From assembly GCA_046715235.1 (NCBI GenBank), contig JBKJZO010000184.1:1-29204 (forward strand): 29,204 bases of DNA. The letters run 5' to 3'. The translations under genes and the position numbers were made by a program. Under the pieces are notes generated by a model. The model was not told the origin of the DNA and made no database searches. It saw only the letters and a list, made by a program, of their open reading frames with translations. Position 1 is the first letter of the stretch. Every line of letters begins with the position of its first letter. The stretch comes from JBKJZO01 sp046715235. GTDB taxonomy: Bacteria; Actinomycetota; Actinomycetes; BP-191. Positions 18,396 to 26,229 of the stretch are shown here, one piece after another.

Positions 18396-19295
18396 CTATT
18401 CGCCTGAAGCGGCGGCCGGCTCCTCGATCTGCGCGGTAGCCATCATCTGGGTCGTGTTGCGCGACTTCATCTTGTACATGTCGGCGTCGGCGACGGTCAG
18501 TACGTTCGCCGGGTCCTCGCCGGGAACCAGCACGGACACGCCGATCGACATGCCGACGGTCGCGACGATGCCGCCGCTCAACACCATCGGCTGCGACATC
18601 GCGCGCATCAAACGACGGGACAGAGCCTCGAAGTCCGAGTTGGGGTCCGGCGGGACCACGATGACGAACTCGTCGCCACCGAGGCGGGCAACGAAGTCCT
18701 CGCCACGCACGGTCCGCTTGAGACGGCGAGCGACCTGCACGAGGACGGCGTCTCCCGCTGCATGCCCGAACGTATCGTTGACCGCCTTGAAGCCGTTGAG
18801 GTCGCAGAAGACGACTGAGGCGCCGCTGCCGGCCATCGTGCCCAGCTGCTCGAGGAGCCCAGCCCGGTTCGGCAGGCCCGTCAGTTCGTCGGTGACGGCG
18901 CGGCTGCGCAGCACCTCGAACTCGTTGCGGGTCGCACTGACGTCGACGCCGACACAGGCCAGGACGACCGGGTCGTGGGCGACCGGGGTGATCGACCAGG
19001 CGACCGACCGGCGTACGTCGTCGGCCTTCATGGCGAGTTCGTGTTCGCTCGACGACGCTGCGCCGGAGCGAATGGCGATGCGCAGCGCACGCTGGAAGTC
19101 GGGCACGTCGCGGGGCACGACGAGCTTGATCGCGTTCTCGCCGACCAGTTCGTCTTCAGCCAGGCCGGTGGCGGTGGTGACGGCCGGGTTCACCGCGAGG
19201 AGGCGGCCACCGGCGTCCACGACGATGACCATGGCGTCGGTCCCGAGCACGACTTCGCGGGCGAGGTTGTCTAGATCCGTTGTTGCCGTGAACAC
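18396..19295 (-). CDS. PAS-GGDEF diguanylate cyclase
   Basis: The 299-residue protein has no membrane helix. Residues about 1-125 form a PAS-like sensor (TDAMVIVVDAGGRLLAVNPA, then a TGLAEDELVG turn). The GGDEF domain follows from about 134 (DELTGLPNR), with an intact GGDEF at 206-210 and an RxxD inhibitory site (RGED, 197-200) exactly five residues before it. It should make cyclic di-GMP from two GTP molecules and be product-inhibited. No EAL domain is present. The GTG start follows GGGAG. A hairpin-rich spacer separates it from the peptidase gene upstream on the same strand. The signal sensed by PAS is unknown. Confidence 0.95.
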   Translation of the reverse strand: MFTATTDLDNLAREVVLGTDAMVIVVDAGGRLLAVNPAVTTATGLAEDELVGENAIKLVVPRDVPDFQRALRIAIRSGAASSSEHELAMKADDVRRSVAWSITPVAHDPVVLACVGVDVSATRNEFEVLRSRAVTDELTGLPNRAGLLEQLGTMAGSGASVVFCDLNGFKAVNDTFGHAAGDAVLVQVARRLKRTVRGEDFVARLGGDEFVIVVPPDPNSDFEALSRRLMRAMSQPMVLSGGIVATVGMSIGVSVLVPGEDPANVLTVADADMYKMKSRNTTQMMATAQIEEPAAASGE

Positions 19296-19348
19296 GGATG
19301 CGCTCCCAGGGCGTAGGACCGGCGATTGGCGTCAGCAACAGGTCCATC

Positions 19349-19395
19349 GGCACGTGGCGCCGCTTCTTGAAGCGAAACCCGGTAGGACACGTGCC
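19349..19395. terminator. Nested inverted repeats between peptidase and GGDEF genes
   Basis: GGCACGTG (19349-19356) pairs with CACGTGCC (19388-19395), enclosing a second perfect stem CGCTTC-TT-GAAGCG (19361-19374). The structure begins 12 bases after the peptidase stop on the - strand. There is no clear T run, so it may be a weak terminator, or a binding site upstream of the diguanylate cyclase gene. Confidence 0.4.
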
Positions 19396-19406
19396 AGAAA
19401 TCCCGT

Positions 19407-21656
19407 TCAGCCTCCCGGCTGGAGCACGCCGTTGACCTTCAGCTCATAGCGCGCGTACTGCGTGCTCGTTTCGGTGGGGTCGTCATACATCACGATTGCG
19501 GCGACCGTTTTGACCCTTCTGCTGAACGCCGAGCGGATGCGACCGATCCGCAGGGAGCCGTCGAAGTTGGCATCGATCGGGAGCCGCACGATCCCGGCCA
19601 CCCGGTGATCGTCGCTGTAGCCGATGAGCTGGACTGTGAACCCGGCAACCGGCACCGGCCTGACCTGCGTCTTTGTCTGCCAGCCGTCGAGGGTGCTGCC
19701 GTCGGAGAGCAGGGTGCCGCCGACCGTGACGTTGTCGACCCACCAGCCGAGGCCGTTGGTGTTGACGTCACTGATGTAGTGGAAGGCAAGCAAGACGGTC
19801 TGCCCGGCGTACGCCGACAGGTCGAAGGTCTCGCTCCTCCAGCCGGCGCTGTCGCCGTTGAATCCCGGCAGGTTGTCGACCAGCCGCTGGTCGGCGCCGG
19901 GGTCGAGTTCGCTGGTCGTGTCGGCGTTGCCGAGGCTCGTGTACGTCGCGCCGCCATCGGTTGAGATCTGTACGAAGCCGGAGTCGAACGCCGGCTCGGT
20001 GTCCCACCTGGTGTCGAAGACCAGCGTCGGGCTGCCCGCGGGCACGGCGACGGACCGCACGATCGAGCGGTCGAGGTTGTCGCCGGTGCCGGAGAACAAC
20101 GCCGGTCCGGTCGTGCCGCCGGGCGGCGCGTCGTCGAGCGTCCACTCGAGCGCCTGTGGGTCGAGCGTGCTCGCGCCGTCGAAGCTGATGCGCTTGATGT
20201 CGTGCGCCCCGAAGTACCTGCCGTTCGCCTTCCGCAGTCGCACGTAGTCGGAGCCGTTGGGCGGGGCACCGGGCGACGCGTAGGCGTGCTCGTTGTCCCA
20301 CAAGATCGATGCGTCGAGCGTCGGCGTACGGAAGTTTGCCCTGCGACCACCGATGAGGCGTGCGCCGTCGTCGAGTACGCCGTCGAGTGCGACCATCGCC
20401 GCCCAGTCGTGCAGTACGGCGGCCGCTGTCGTGCGCGCGAATGACGCGTCGAGAACGGCCTGCAGTCCCGCGAAACCGTTCGCGTCCTGGTCGTGCAATG
20501 CCGAGAGGAACCCGTGGCCGTACCGGCCGGCGAGGAACTCCATCATCGTGTACGCCGCGCCGTAGTCGGCGAGGATCTCGCCGTCGCCCTGGTCGCCCCA
20601 GAGCGTCAGGGAGTTCTCCGGACCGCAGCTAGCTCGCGGGATCGTGTTGAACGGCGTCGCGATGGTCAGGAACCCGAGGAAGCACTGGACGTGATTGTCG
20701 TAGCGCGGCTCGAATACCGATGGCCGCGTGTCGACGTACCCGGTGATCGATTGCGCGTAGTCGGAGAGGCCCTCGTTGACCCAGTTGACCTCGTCCGGGT
20801 CTTCGTAGGAGAGCAGCAGGTGCTGGTACTCGTGCGCGAAGACGCCTTCGTAGAGGAACGGCCTGGCCGGCGCGTTGGTGCACGGGTCGGTCGACGCCTC
20901 ATCGGGCGGGTTGTCACCGGTGCGGTGCAACCAGTCGAACGCGTCGATCGTCATGACGTTGCGGTCGGTCAGCTCGTTGATGCCGCCGGAGAAGAACCCC
21001 GCGACGTACGTCAAGCTGTGCGCGTTGTTGGTGTCGATGAAGTTCTCGTCGACCACGTTGTCGATCAACGTCACGATCTTCTCGCCGGCGCCCGAGAAGT
21101 CGAGCTCGGGAGCCAGCGGGCTGCCTGACCCGTCCCGGTCCGGGGGCACACTGAAGGCTGCGGACTCGACCGGGTAGATGTTGGTGTCGAACTCGTTGAT
21201 GAAGTAGGCGACCTGGCTGTCAGTGATTTCGGTTCGGACGCCGTTACGGCAGTCGCCGGCCGGGAACTGGATGTCTTCGGCCACCCACACCTCGACGTTG
21301 GTGCCCGCCCCGCGGAGCACGAAGTTCTTGAGGTAGCCGCCTCCACCCGGATTGAAGTCGATGGCGATCCAGGGACGCACGGTGCCGACCGGCGGCGTGA
21401 CGCCCGCGGCGAGCGATGGCGCCGCGGCCCGGCTCGGTGCCGGCGATGCCGGTGCCAGCGCTCGGCCCCGCGAGTCCTTCACGGTGAGCTTGTCCAGGGC
21501 GCCCGGCTCGACGTGCCTGACGTCACTCTTGACGGCAGGCCTGCCTGGGCTCGCCGGTTGGGCGCTGGCCGGCAGGGCAGGGGAGACGAACGCTGCGATC
21601 AGTGCCGCCCCCATGGTCCCGGACAGTGATCGGCGTCCAACTCGCACCCTCGCCAT
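19407..21656 (-). CDS. Secreted zinc metallopeptidase with immune inhibitor A-like C-terminus
   Basis: This 749-residue protein has a signal peptide (basic MARVRVGRR, hydrophobic stretch, ASA near residue 31) and a short Ala/Pro-rich propeptide-like region. The zinc motif HEYQH is at 275-279, followed by WVNEGLSDYA with Glu295 as a likely third ligand. The order HExxH then W(V/L)NEGLS resembles hyicolysin-type (M30) and immune inhibitor A-type peptidases. The region after about residue 500 is beta-rich with FVQISTDGGATY and GWWVDNVTV, a jelly-roll module found in immune inhibitor A proteins. It probably acts outside the cell on proteins. The ATG follows AGGGAG. There are no clear partners: the gene next to it encodes the diguanylate cyclase, which could link secretion to surface lifestyle, but this is only a guess. 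Confidence 0.88.
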   Translation of the reverse strand: MARVRVGRRSLSGTMGAALIAAFVSPALPASAQPASPGRPAVKSDVRHVEPGALDKLTVKDSRGRALAPASPAPSRAAAPSLAAGVTPPVGTVRPWIAIDFNPGGGGYLKNFVLRGAGTNVEVWVAEDIQFPAGDCRNGVRTEITDSQVAYFINEFDTNIYPVESAAFSVPPDRDGSGSPLAPELDFSGAGEKIVTLIDNVVDENFIDTNNAHSLTYVAGFFSGGINELTDRNVMTIDAFDWLHRTGDNPPDEASTDPCTNAPARPFLYEGVFAHEYQHLLLSYEDPDEVNWVNEGLSDYAQSITGYVDTRPSVFEPRYDNHVQCFLGFLTIATPFNTIPRASCGPENSLTLWGDQGDGEILADYGAAYTMMEFLAGRYGHGFLSALHDQDANGFAGLQAVLDASFARTTAAAVLHDWAAMVALDGVLDDGARLIGGRRANFRTPTLDASILWDNEHAYASPGAPPNGSDYVRLRKANGRYFGAHDIKRISFDGASTLDPQALEWTLDDAPPGGTTGPALFSGTGDNLDRSIVRSVAVPAGSPTLVFDTRWDTEPAFDSGFVQISTDGGATYTSLGNADTTSELDPGADQRLVDNLPGFNGDSAGWRSETFDLSAYAGQTVLLAFHYISDVNTNGLGWWVDNVTVGGTLLSDGSTLDGWQTKTQVRPVPVAGFTVQLIGYSDDHRVAGIVRLPIDANFDGSLRIGRIRSAFSRRVKTVAAIVMYDDPTETSTQYARYELKVNGVLQPGG

Positions 21657-21794
21657 GACGTCAGCTCCCTGAGCAATCCGGGATCAACAGGTCAAAGGGA
21701 ACATAACGGGCGGGGCGAATGGGGCGATAGGTACGAGCGAACAAGTGACACGCCGTTCGGCTGTCTCGCTGCCTGGGGGCGAAACGCGCTAGAA
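21657..21794. other. Upstream region of the metallopeptidase gene
   Basis: No gene is visible. The peptidase promoter should lie here on the - strand, but I find no hexamers worth naming. Confidence 0.5.
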
Positions 21795-21798
21795 ATGT

Positions 21799-21837
21799 GT
21801 GAAGGCCTCTCCAAGTATGAGTTGGAGAGGCCTTCAC
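21799..21837 (-). terminator. 16-bp perfect stem-loop, probable terminator
   Basis: GTGAAGGCCTCTCCAA (21799-21814) and its exact complement (21822-21837) enclose a 7-base loop. Neither side has a long T run; the - strand side continues ACATTTCT, slightly better than the + side. It would end transcripts coming from the aminotransferase side or from the putative RNA just upstream. Confidence 0.65.
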
Positions 21838-22060
21838 TAGGTCACGCGTTGCCGCGGACCCATGCCACCGGTTCGTGCAACCCGCCGCTGTTCGAAGCCG
21901 TGTCGGCGGACTCCGCAGGACTTGCGTCCTGCCTCATCCACCGTCGTTCTTTCGTACAGCGTTCGGGAGATCTGATCGGGCTCGGCTCCGGTTGCCCTTC
22001 GCCGTGCCTTCCCGGAACTCCCGGTGCGAGTCGCCGTCGCCGGTGACGTGAGGAGATTTC
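21838..22060 (-). ncRNA. Candidate structured RNA with two GCAA tetraloop hairpins
   Basis: Read on the - strand, this stretch folds locally. One hairpin has stem GCAGGAC, loop GCAA and stem GTCCTGC (21932-21915). A second has GGTC-CGCG, loop GCAA, CGCG and GACC with one bulged base (21860-21840). The GNRA-type loop appears only on the - strand, and the strong terminator-like stem follows directly. I could not match it to tmRNA, RNase P RNA, SRP RNA or a known riboswitch by their conserved motifs. The 5' end is not defined. A 91-codon open frame (22112-21837, - strand) overlaps it but looks non-coding. Confidence 0.35.
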
Positions 22061-22118
22061 TAGACCGTGCCCGCGCCCGTGACAAGAGGCGTTTCGAAGA
22101 TTCCTTCAACAATCTTGG

Positions 22119-22192
22119 GCGTCCACAGAAGTGGGCGCAGTTGTCCGCAGGAATGGCCGGTTATCCACCGTTTGTGCACCACACCGTCCACA
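22119..22192 (+). other. Cluster of five DnaA-box-like 9-mers
   Basis: In the same orientation: GCGTCCACA (22119), TTGTCCGCA (22141), TTATCCACC (22161), TTGTGCACC (22172) and CCGTCCACA (22184). Against the TT(G/A)TCCACA core these match at 7, 8, 8, 7 and 7 of 9 positions, and the last fits the relaxed Streptomyces form. Spacings are 22, 20, 11 and 12 bases, close to whole helical turns. No dnaA or dnaN gene is nearby, so this would be a DnaA-binding locus outside the origin if real. Confidence 0.4.
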
Positions 22193-22220
22193 GCAGTTCG
22201 GGCAACGCGGGGTCCCGGAA

Positions 22221-23576
22221 TCAGCTCCGGACGTAGGCGTCGGTGAGCGAGAGGCACTCGTCGATAACCGAAATGCCATGCCGTACGTCGTCGGCGCTGA
22301 TCGTGATCGGCGGCACGACGTGCACGCGGTTGAAGTGCACGAACGGCCACACCCCCTTGTCCTTGCAGGCTTTGGCGAACTCGACCATAGGCGCGGCGTC
22401 CGGCCCGCTCGCGTTGTAGGGCACCAGCGGTTCGCGGGTGGCCGGGTCGCGAACCAGGTCGAGTGCCCAGAAGACGCCCAGCCCGCGCGCCTCACCGACA
22501 GATGGATGGCGCTCGGCCAGAGCCATCAATTCGGGACCGATCACCTCGTCACCGAGCGAGCGGGCGTGCTCGATGATGCCTTCCTTCTTGAAGGCCTCGA
22601 TCGATCCGACGGCCGCGGCGCAGGCCAGGGGATGCCCGGAGTACGTCAGGCCGCCGGGGTAGTAGCGGTCGTTGAAGAAGTCGGCGATCGGCTCGGAGAT
22701 GATGACGCCGCCGAGCGGCACGTAGCCGGAGTTGACGCCCTTGGCGAAGCAGATGAGGTCGGGCTTGATGCCCCACCGGTCGACGGCGAACCACTCACCA
22801 CACCGGCCAAACCCCGACATCACCTCGTCGGCGATCATCACGATGCCGTGCTTGTCGCAGAGCGCGCGTACGCCGGCGAGGTAGCCGTCGGGCGGCACGA
22901 GGATGCCGTTGGTGCCGACGACCGTCTCGAGCAGGATCGCGGCCACCGTTTGCGCGCCTTCGAACATCAGCAACTCGGCGAGGTGGGCGAGCGCGCGCTC
23001 GCACTCCTCCTCAGCCGTCGTCGCATGGAACGACGACCGGTACAGGTAGGGACCGAAGTAACGCACGACGCCCGTGATGGTGGGCTCGGACGGCCAGCGG
23101 CGCGGGTCACCGGTCAGCGCGATCGCCCCGCCGGTCGCGCCGTGGTACGAGCGGTGTGCAGCCAGAATCTTGTGCCGGCCCGTGGCCAGGCGGGCCATCC
23201 GGACCGCGTTCTCGATCGCTTCGGCGCCGCCGTTCGTGAAGAAGACCTTGTCGAGGTTGCCGGGTGCGAGCTCGGTAATCAGCCGGGCCGCCTCGCTGCG
23301 CTTGTCGTTGGCGTGGATCGGCGCGACCGTGCACAGCCGGTCGGCCTGCTCCTTGATCGCCTCGACGATCGCCGGGTGCTGGTGCCCGATGTTGACGTTG
23401 ACCAGCTGCGAGGAGAAGTCGAGCCACCGGTTGCCGTCGTAGTCCCACATCCAGGAGCCTTCGGCGCCGGCGATCGCCACCGGGCTCAACGAGGCTTGCG
23501 CCGACCAGGAATGGAACACGTGTTCGCGGTCGTCCGCGACGACCTCGAGGCCCTTGCCGGGATCCACAGCGGTCAT
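22221..23576 (-). CDS. Class III aminotransferase, probable beta-alanine transaminase
   Basis: The 451-residue PLP enzyme has the class III signature ADEVMSGFGR and the PLP-binding lysine K279 in CFAKGVNSGY. The N-terminus includes WMWDYDGNRWLDFSS and NVNIGHQHP, normal for the family. Next to a divergent operon for dihydropyrimidine breakdown, its likely job is to move the amino group of beta-alanine (or beta-aminoisobutyrate) to an oxo acid, giving malonate or methylmalonate semialdehyde. The exact donor is inferred from context. The start at 23576 has GAGGTG upstream; the open frame extends 33 codons further without a better site. Confidence 0.9.
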   Translation of the reverse strand: MTAVDPGKGLEVVADDREHVFHSWSAQASLSPVAIAGAEGSWMWDYDGNRWLDFSSQLVNVNIGHQHPAIVEAIKEQADRLCTVAPIHANDKRSEAARLITELAPGNLDKVFFTNGGAEAIENAVRMARLATGRHKILAAHRSYHGATGGAIALTGDPRRWPSEPTITGVVRYFGPYLYRSSFHATTAEEECERALAHLAELLMFEGAQTVAAILLETVVGTNGILVPPDGYLAGVRALCDKHGIVMIADEVMSGFGRCGEWFAVDRWGIKPDLICFAKGVNSGYVPLGGVIISEPIADFFNDRYYPGGLTYSGHPLACAAAVGSIEAFKKEGIIEHARSLGDEVIGPELMALAERHPSVGEARGLGVFWALDLVRDPATREPLVPYNASGPDAAPMVEFAKACKDKGVWPFVHFNRVHVVPPITISADDVRHGISVIDECLSLTDAYVRS

Positions 23577-23932
23577 GACTGCACCTCGTCTTTGTCCAGG
23601 ATCGTCTCGGGAGACTTGCTGACGCACCGTACGGGCGACGGACAAACCCGACAAGACACACATTGTTACTGACACAACAGAATCACGAGTGCCGGTTCCG
23701 GAGGCACACCACTGCCCGGTCCGGCCTCCTGCGCGTCGCGACGCCGTTGGTGTCAGGCATGTCCCGAGACATCAGTGTCAGCAGTCTCACAGGAGAAGAC
23801 ATGCCCTCTAGGGGTACGCGCGCCGCACGCCTGATCAATTCCGCGCGCGTCGTCGAGCGATTTGTTCGGCGACAGTGGGCCTGTTGTGCGCCTTTGTGAC
23901 GAAAAGTACGTTGGCCGGAGAAGGAGGCCGCG
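23577..23932. promoter_or_regulatory. Divergent control region of the pyrimidine catabolism cluster
   Basis: This 356-base gap between two divergent units should hold both promoters. I see no gene. Candidate operators are TTGT-7-ACAA at 23663-23677, and a palindrome ATGTC-CCGA-GACAT at 23759-23772 flanked by direct repeats GTGTCAG at 23750 and 23775. The + strand operon has a strong GAGAAGGAGG ribosome-binding site before 23933. No regulator gene lies beside it. Confidence 0.5.
23750..23781. promoter_or_regulatory. Palindrome flanked by direct repeats, candidate operator
   Basis: ATGTC-CCGA-GACAT at 23759-23772 sits between two GTGTCAG copies 25 bases apart. The arrangement would suit a dimeric regulator that controls both directions. 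Which regulator is unknown. Confidence 0.35.
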
Positions 23933-24772
23933 ATGGCGAACGTGCGCGCAGCGCTGGTGCAGACCAAGTGGACCGGTGACAAGGAATCGATGATCGAGGA
24001 GCACGTCGCCCAGGCCCGTGCGGCGGCCGCCGCGGGCGCGCAGGTGATGTGCTTCCAGGAGCTGTTCTACGGCCCCTACTTCTGCCAGGTCCAGGACTCG
24101 AAGTTCTACGAGTACGCCGAGGCGATCCCCGACGGGCCGACGACCAAGCGCTTCCAGGAGCTCGCCAAAGAGCTCGGGATGGTGCTTGTGCTCCCGATGT
24201 ACGAGCAGGAGCAGCCCGGAGTGCTCTACAACACCGCGGCTGTCGTCGACGCCGACGGCAGCTACCTGGGCAAGTACCGCAAGCACCACATCCCCCAGGT
24301 GAAGGGCTTCTGGGAGAAGTTCTACTTCCGTCCCGGCAACCTCGGTTATCCCGTCTTCGACACTGCCGTCGGCAAGGTCGGCGTCTACATCTGCTACGAC
24401 CGGCACTTCCCCGAGGGCTGGCGCGCGCTGGGCCTGAACGGCGCGCAGCTGGTCTTCAACCCGTCGGCGACGCACCGCGGCCTCTCGGCGTACCTCTGGA
24501 AGCTCGAGCAGCCGGCGTCCGCCGTCGCCAATGAGTACTTCGTCGGCGCGATCAACCGGGTCGGCGTCGAGGACCTCGGCGACAACGACTTCTACGGCAC
24601 GTCGTACTTCGTCGACCCGGAGGGCAAGTTCGTGGGCGAGACCGGCGACCCCTACGGGCCGGAGCTGATCGTGCGCGACCTCGACATGGACCTGCTCGCC
24701 GAGGTGCGCAACCGCTGGGCGTTCTACCGCGACCGGCGGCCCGAGTCGTACGACGACCTGACCCGTCAGTAG
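23933..24772 (+). CDS. Beta-ureidopropionase-like amidase (nitrilase superfamily)
   Basis: The 279-residue protein carries the nitrilase triad E43 (CFQELFYGP), K117 (KYRKHHIPQ) and C154 (VYICYDRHFPEGW). The segment after the cysteine (NGAQLVFNPSATHRGLSAYLW) and the GTSYFVDPEGKF end are close to the beta-ureidopropionase and N-carbamoylputrescine amidase branch. With dihydropyrimidinase next, the likely reaction is N-carbamoyl-beta-alanine to beta-alanine, CO2 and ammonia. It is the first gene of a four-gene operon, 34 bases before the hydantoinase gene. N-carbamoylputrescine amidase is the main alternative, but the context argues against it. Confidence 0.92.
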   Translation: MANVRAALVQTKWTGDKESMIEEHVAQARAAAAAGAQVMCFQELFYGPYFCQVQDSKFYEYAEAIPDGPTTKRFQELAKELGMVLVLPMYEQEQPGVLYNTAAVVDADGSYLGKYRKHHIPQVKGFWEKFYFRPGNLGYPVFDTAVGKVGVYICYDRHFPEGWRALGLNGAQLVFNPSATHRGLSAYLWKLEQPASAVANEYFVGAINRVGVEDLGDNDFYGTSYFVDPEGKFVGETGDPYGPELIVRDLDMDLLAEVRNRWAFYRDRRPESYDDLTRQ

Positions 24773-24806
24773 GCCCTCGAAACCCTTATCCCGCAAGGAG
24801 CCGGCC

Positions 24807-26219
24807 ATGACGGTTCTCATCAAGAACGGCACAGTCGTCAGCCCGACCGGCCGTGCGCAGATCGACGTGCTCATCGACGGCGAGCGGATCGCAGCGCTGG
24901 TCGAGCCGGGGTCTCGGGCGCTCGGTGACCTCGAGCAGTCGGCCGAGCGGGTCATCGACGCGACCGGCAAGTACGTCGTGCCGGGAGGCGTCGACGTACA
25001 CACGCACATGGAGCTGCCGTTCGGCGGCACCGCCGCGTCCGACACGTTCGAGACCGGCACCCGCGCGGCGGCCTGGGGCGGTACGACGACGATCGTCGAC
25101 TTCGCGGTGCAGCGGCACGGCGAGCGCGTGCAGGACGGGCTGGACGCGTGGCACACCAAGGCCGACGGCAACTGCGTGATCGACTACGGCTTCCACATGA
25201 TCGTCGGCGGCGTCGACGACGACTCGCTGAAGGCGATGGACGCCTTGGTCGACGACGGCATCACCAGCTTCAAGCTGTTCATGGCCTACCCGGGCGTGTT
25301 CTACGCCGACGATGGGCAGATCCTGCGCGCGATGCAGGTCGCCGCGGGCAACGGCTCGATGATCATGATGCACGCCGAGAACGGCATCGCGATCGACGTA
25401 CTCATCGCGCAGGCGCTGGCGCGCGGCGAGACCGATCCGATCTACCACGGCCTGACGCGGCCCGCGGAGCTCGAGGGCGAGGCGACGCAGCGGGCGATCA
25501 TGCTGGCGAAGGTCGCCAACGCGCCGCTCTACGTCGTGCACATGTCGGCGTCAGAGGCGCTGTATGCCGTCGCCGCGGCTCGCAACGCGGGTGCCAATGT
25601 GTTCGCCGAGACCTGTCCGCAGTACCTCTACCTCAACCTCGAGGACCACCTCGGCGCACCGGGCTTCGCTGGTGCGGGATATGTCTGTTCGACGCCGCTG
25701 CGCACCAAGCACAAGTCGCATCAGAAGGACCTGTGGCAGGGCCTGCGCACCAACGACCTGTCCGTCGTGTCGACCGACCACTGCCCGTTCTGCATGAAGG
25801 AGCAGAAGGAGCTCGGCGTCGGCGACTTCTCGAAAATCCCCAACGGCATAGGGGGAGTCGAGCACCGGATGGACCTGATGTACCAGGGCGTCGTCGCCGG
25901 CGAGATCACCCTCGAGCGCTGGGTCGAGCTGTGCTCGACGACGCCGTCGCGCATGTTCGGGCTCTACGGCCGCAAGGGCGTGATCGCGCCAGGGGCCGAC
26001 GCCGACGTCGTCGTCTACGACCCGCAGTCGACGCAGAGACTCGGCAAGGACATGCACCACATGAACATGGACTACTCGGCGTACGAAGGCATCGAGGTCT
26101 CCGGGCGGGTCGACACGGTGCTGTCGCGCGGCTCGCTCGTACTCGACGGCCGCGAGTACGTCGGCACCACAGGTCACGGGCGCTACGTGAAGCGCGGCCT
26201 GTCGCAGTACCTCGTCTAG
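24807..26219 (+). CDS. hydA: Dihydropyrimidinase (D-hydantoinase)
   Basis: The 470-residue amidohydrolase has the metal ligands D63-V-H65-T-H67, the lysine K156 that is carboxylated in this family (TSFKLFMAYPG), MHAENG, VHMSASEAL and STDHCPF. Length and motifs fit dihydropyrimidinase, which opens the ring of 5,6-dihydrouracil or dihydrothymine to the N-carbamoyl amino acid. The ATG follows AAGGAGCC. The dehydrogenase gene follows 10 bases later. Hydantoinase activity on other rings is possible, but the neighbours make pyrimidine breakdown the best call. Confidence 0.96.
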   Translation: MTVLIKNGTVVSPTGRAQIDVLIDGERIAALVEPGSRALGDLEQSAERVIDATGKYVVPGGVDVHTHMELPFGGTAASDTFETGTRAAAWGGTTTIVDFAVQRHGERVQDGLDAWHTKADGNCVIDYGFHMIVGGVDDDSLKAMDALVDDGITSFKLFMAYPGVFYADDGQILRAMQVAAGNGSMIMMHAENGIAIDVLIAQALARGETDPIYHGLTRPAELEGEATQRAIMLAKVANAPLYVVHMSASEALYAVAAARNAGANVFAETCPQYLYLNLEDHLGAPGFAGAGYVCSTPLRTKHKSHQKDLWQGLRTNDLSVVSTDHCPFCMKEQKELGVGDFSKIPNGIGGVEHRMDLMYQGVVAGEITLERWVELCSTTPSRMFGLYGRKGVIAPGADADVVVYDPQSTQRLGKDMHHMNMDYSAYEGIEVSGRVDTVLSRGSLVLDGREYVGTTGHGRYVKRGLSQYLV

Positions 26220-26229
26220 GGAGACTGGC

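Noticed and set aside
21837..22112. A 91-codon - strand frame ending at the 16-bp stem
   Set aside because: It begins at a poor start without a ribosome-binding site and is rich in Arg/Ser without a recognisable fold. The hairpins with GCAA loops explain the sequence better.
22119..22192. A chromosomal replication origin
   Set aside because: No dnaA, dnaN or rpmH gene is near and no AT-rich unwinding stretch is seen; a binding cluster outside the origin fits better.
21838..22220. RNase P RNA or tmRNA in the gap
   Set aside because: The length would fit, but the conserved RNase P sequence GAGGAAAGTCC, a tRNA-like end with TTCGA and CCA, and an Ala-Ala tag frame are all missing.
22024..22236. 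A 70-codon + strand frame over the DnaA-box-like cluster
   Set aside because: No ribosome-binding site, no family resemblance, and it runs into the 3' end of the aminotransferase gene on the other strand.
22131..23672. A 513-codon + strand frame opposite the aminotransferase
   Set aside because: It is the antisense shadow of a gene with intact PLP-enzyme motifs.
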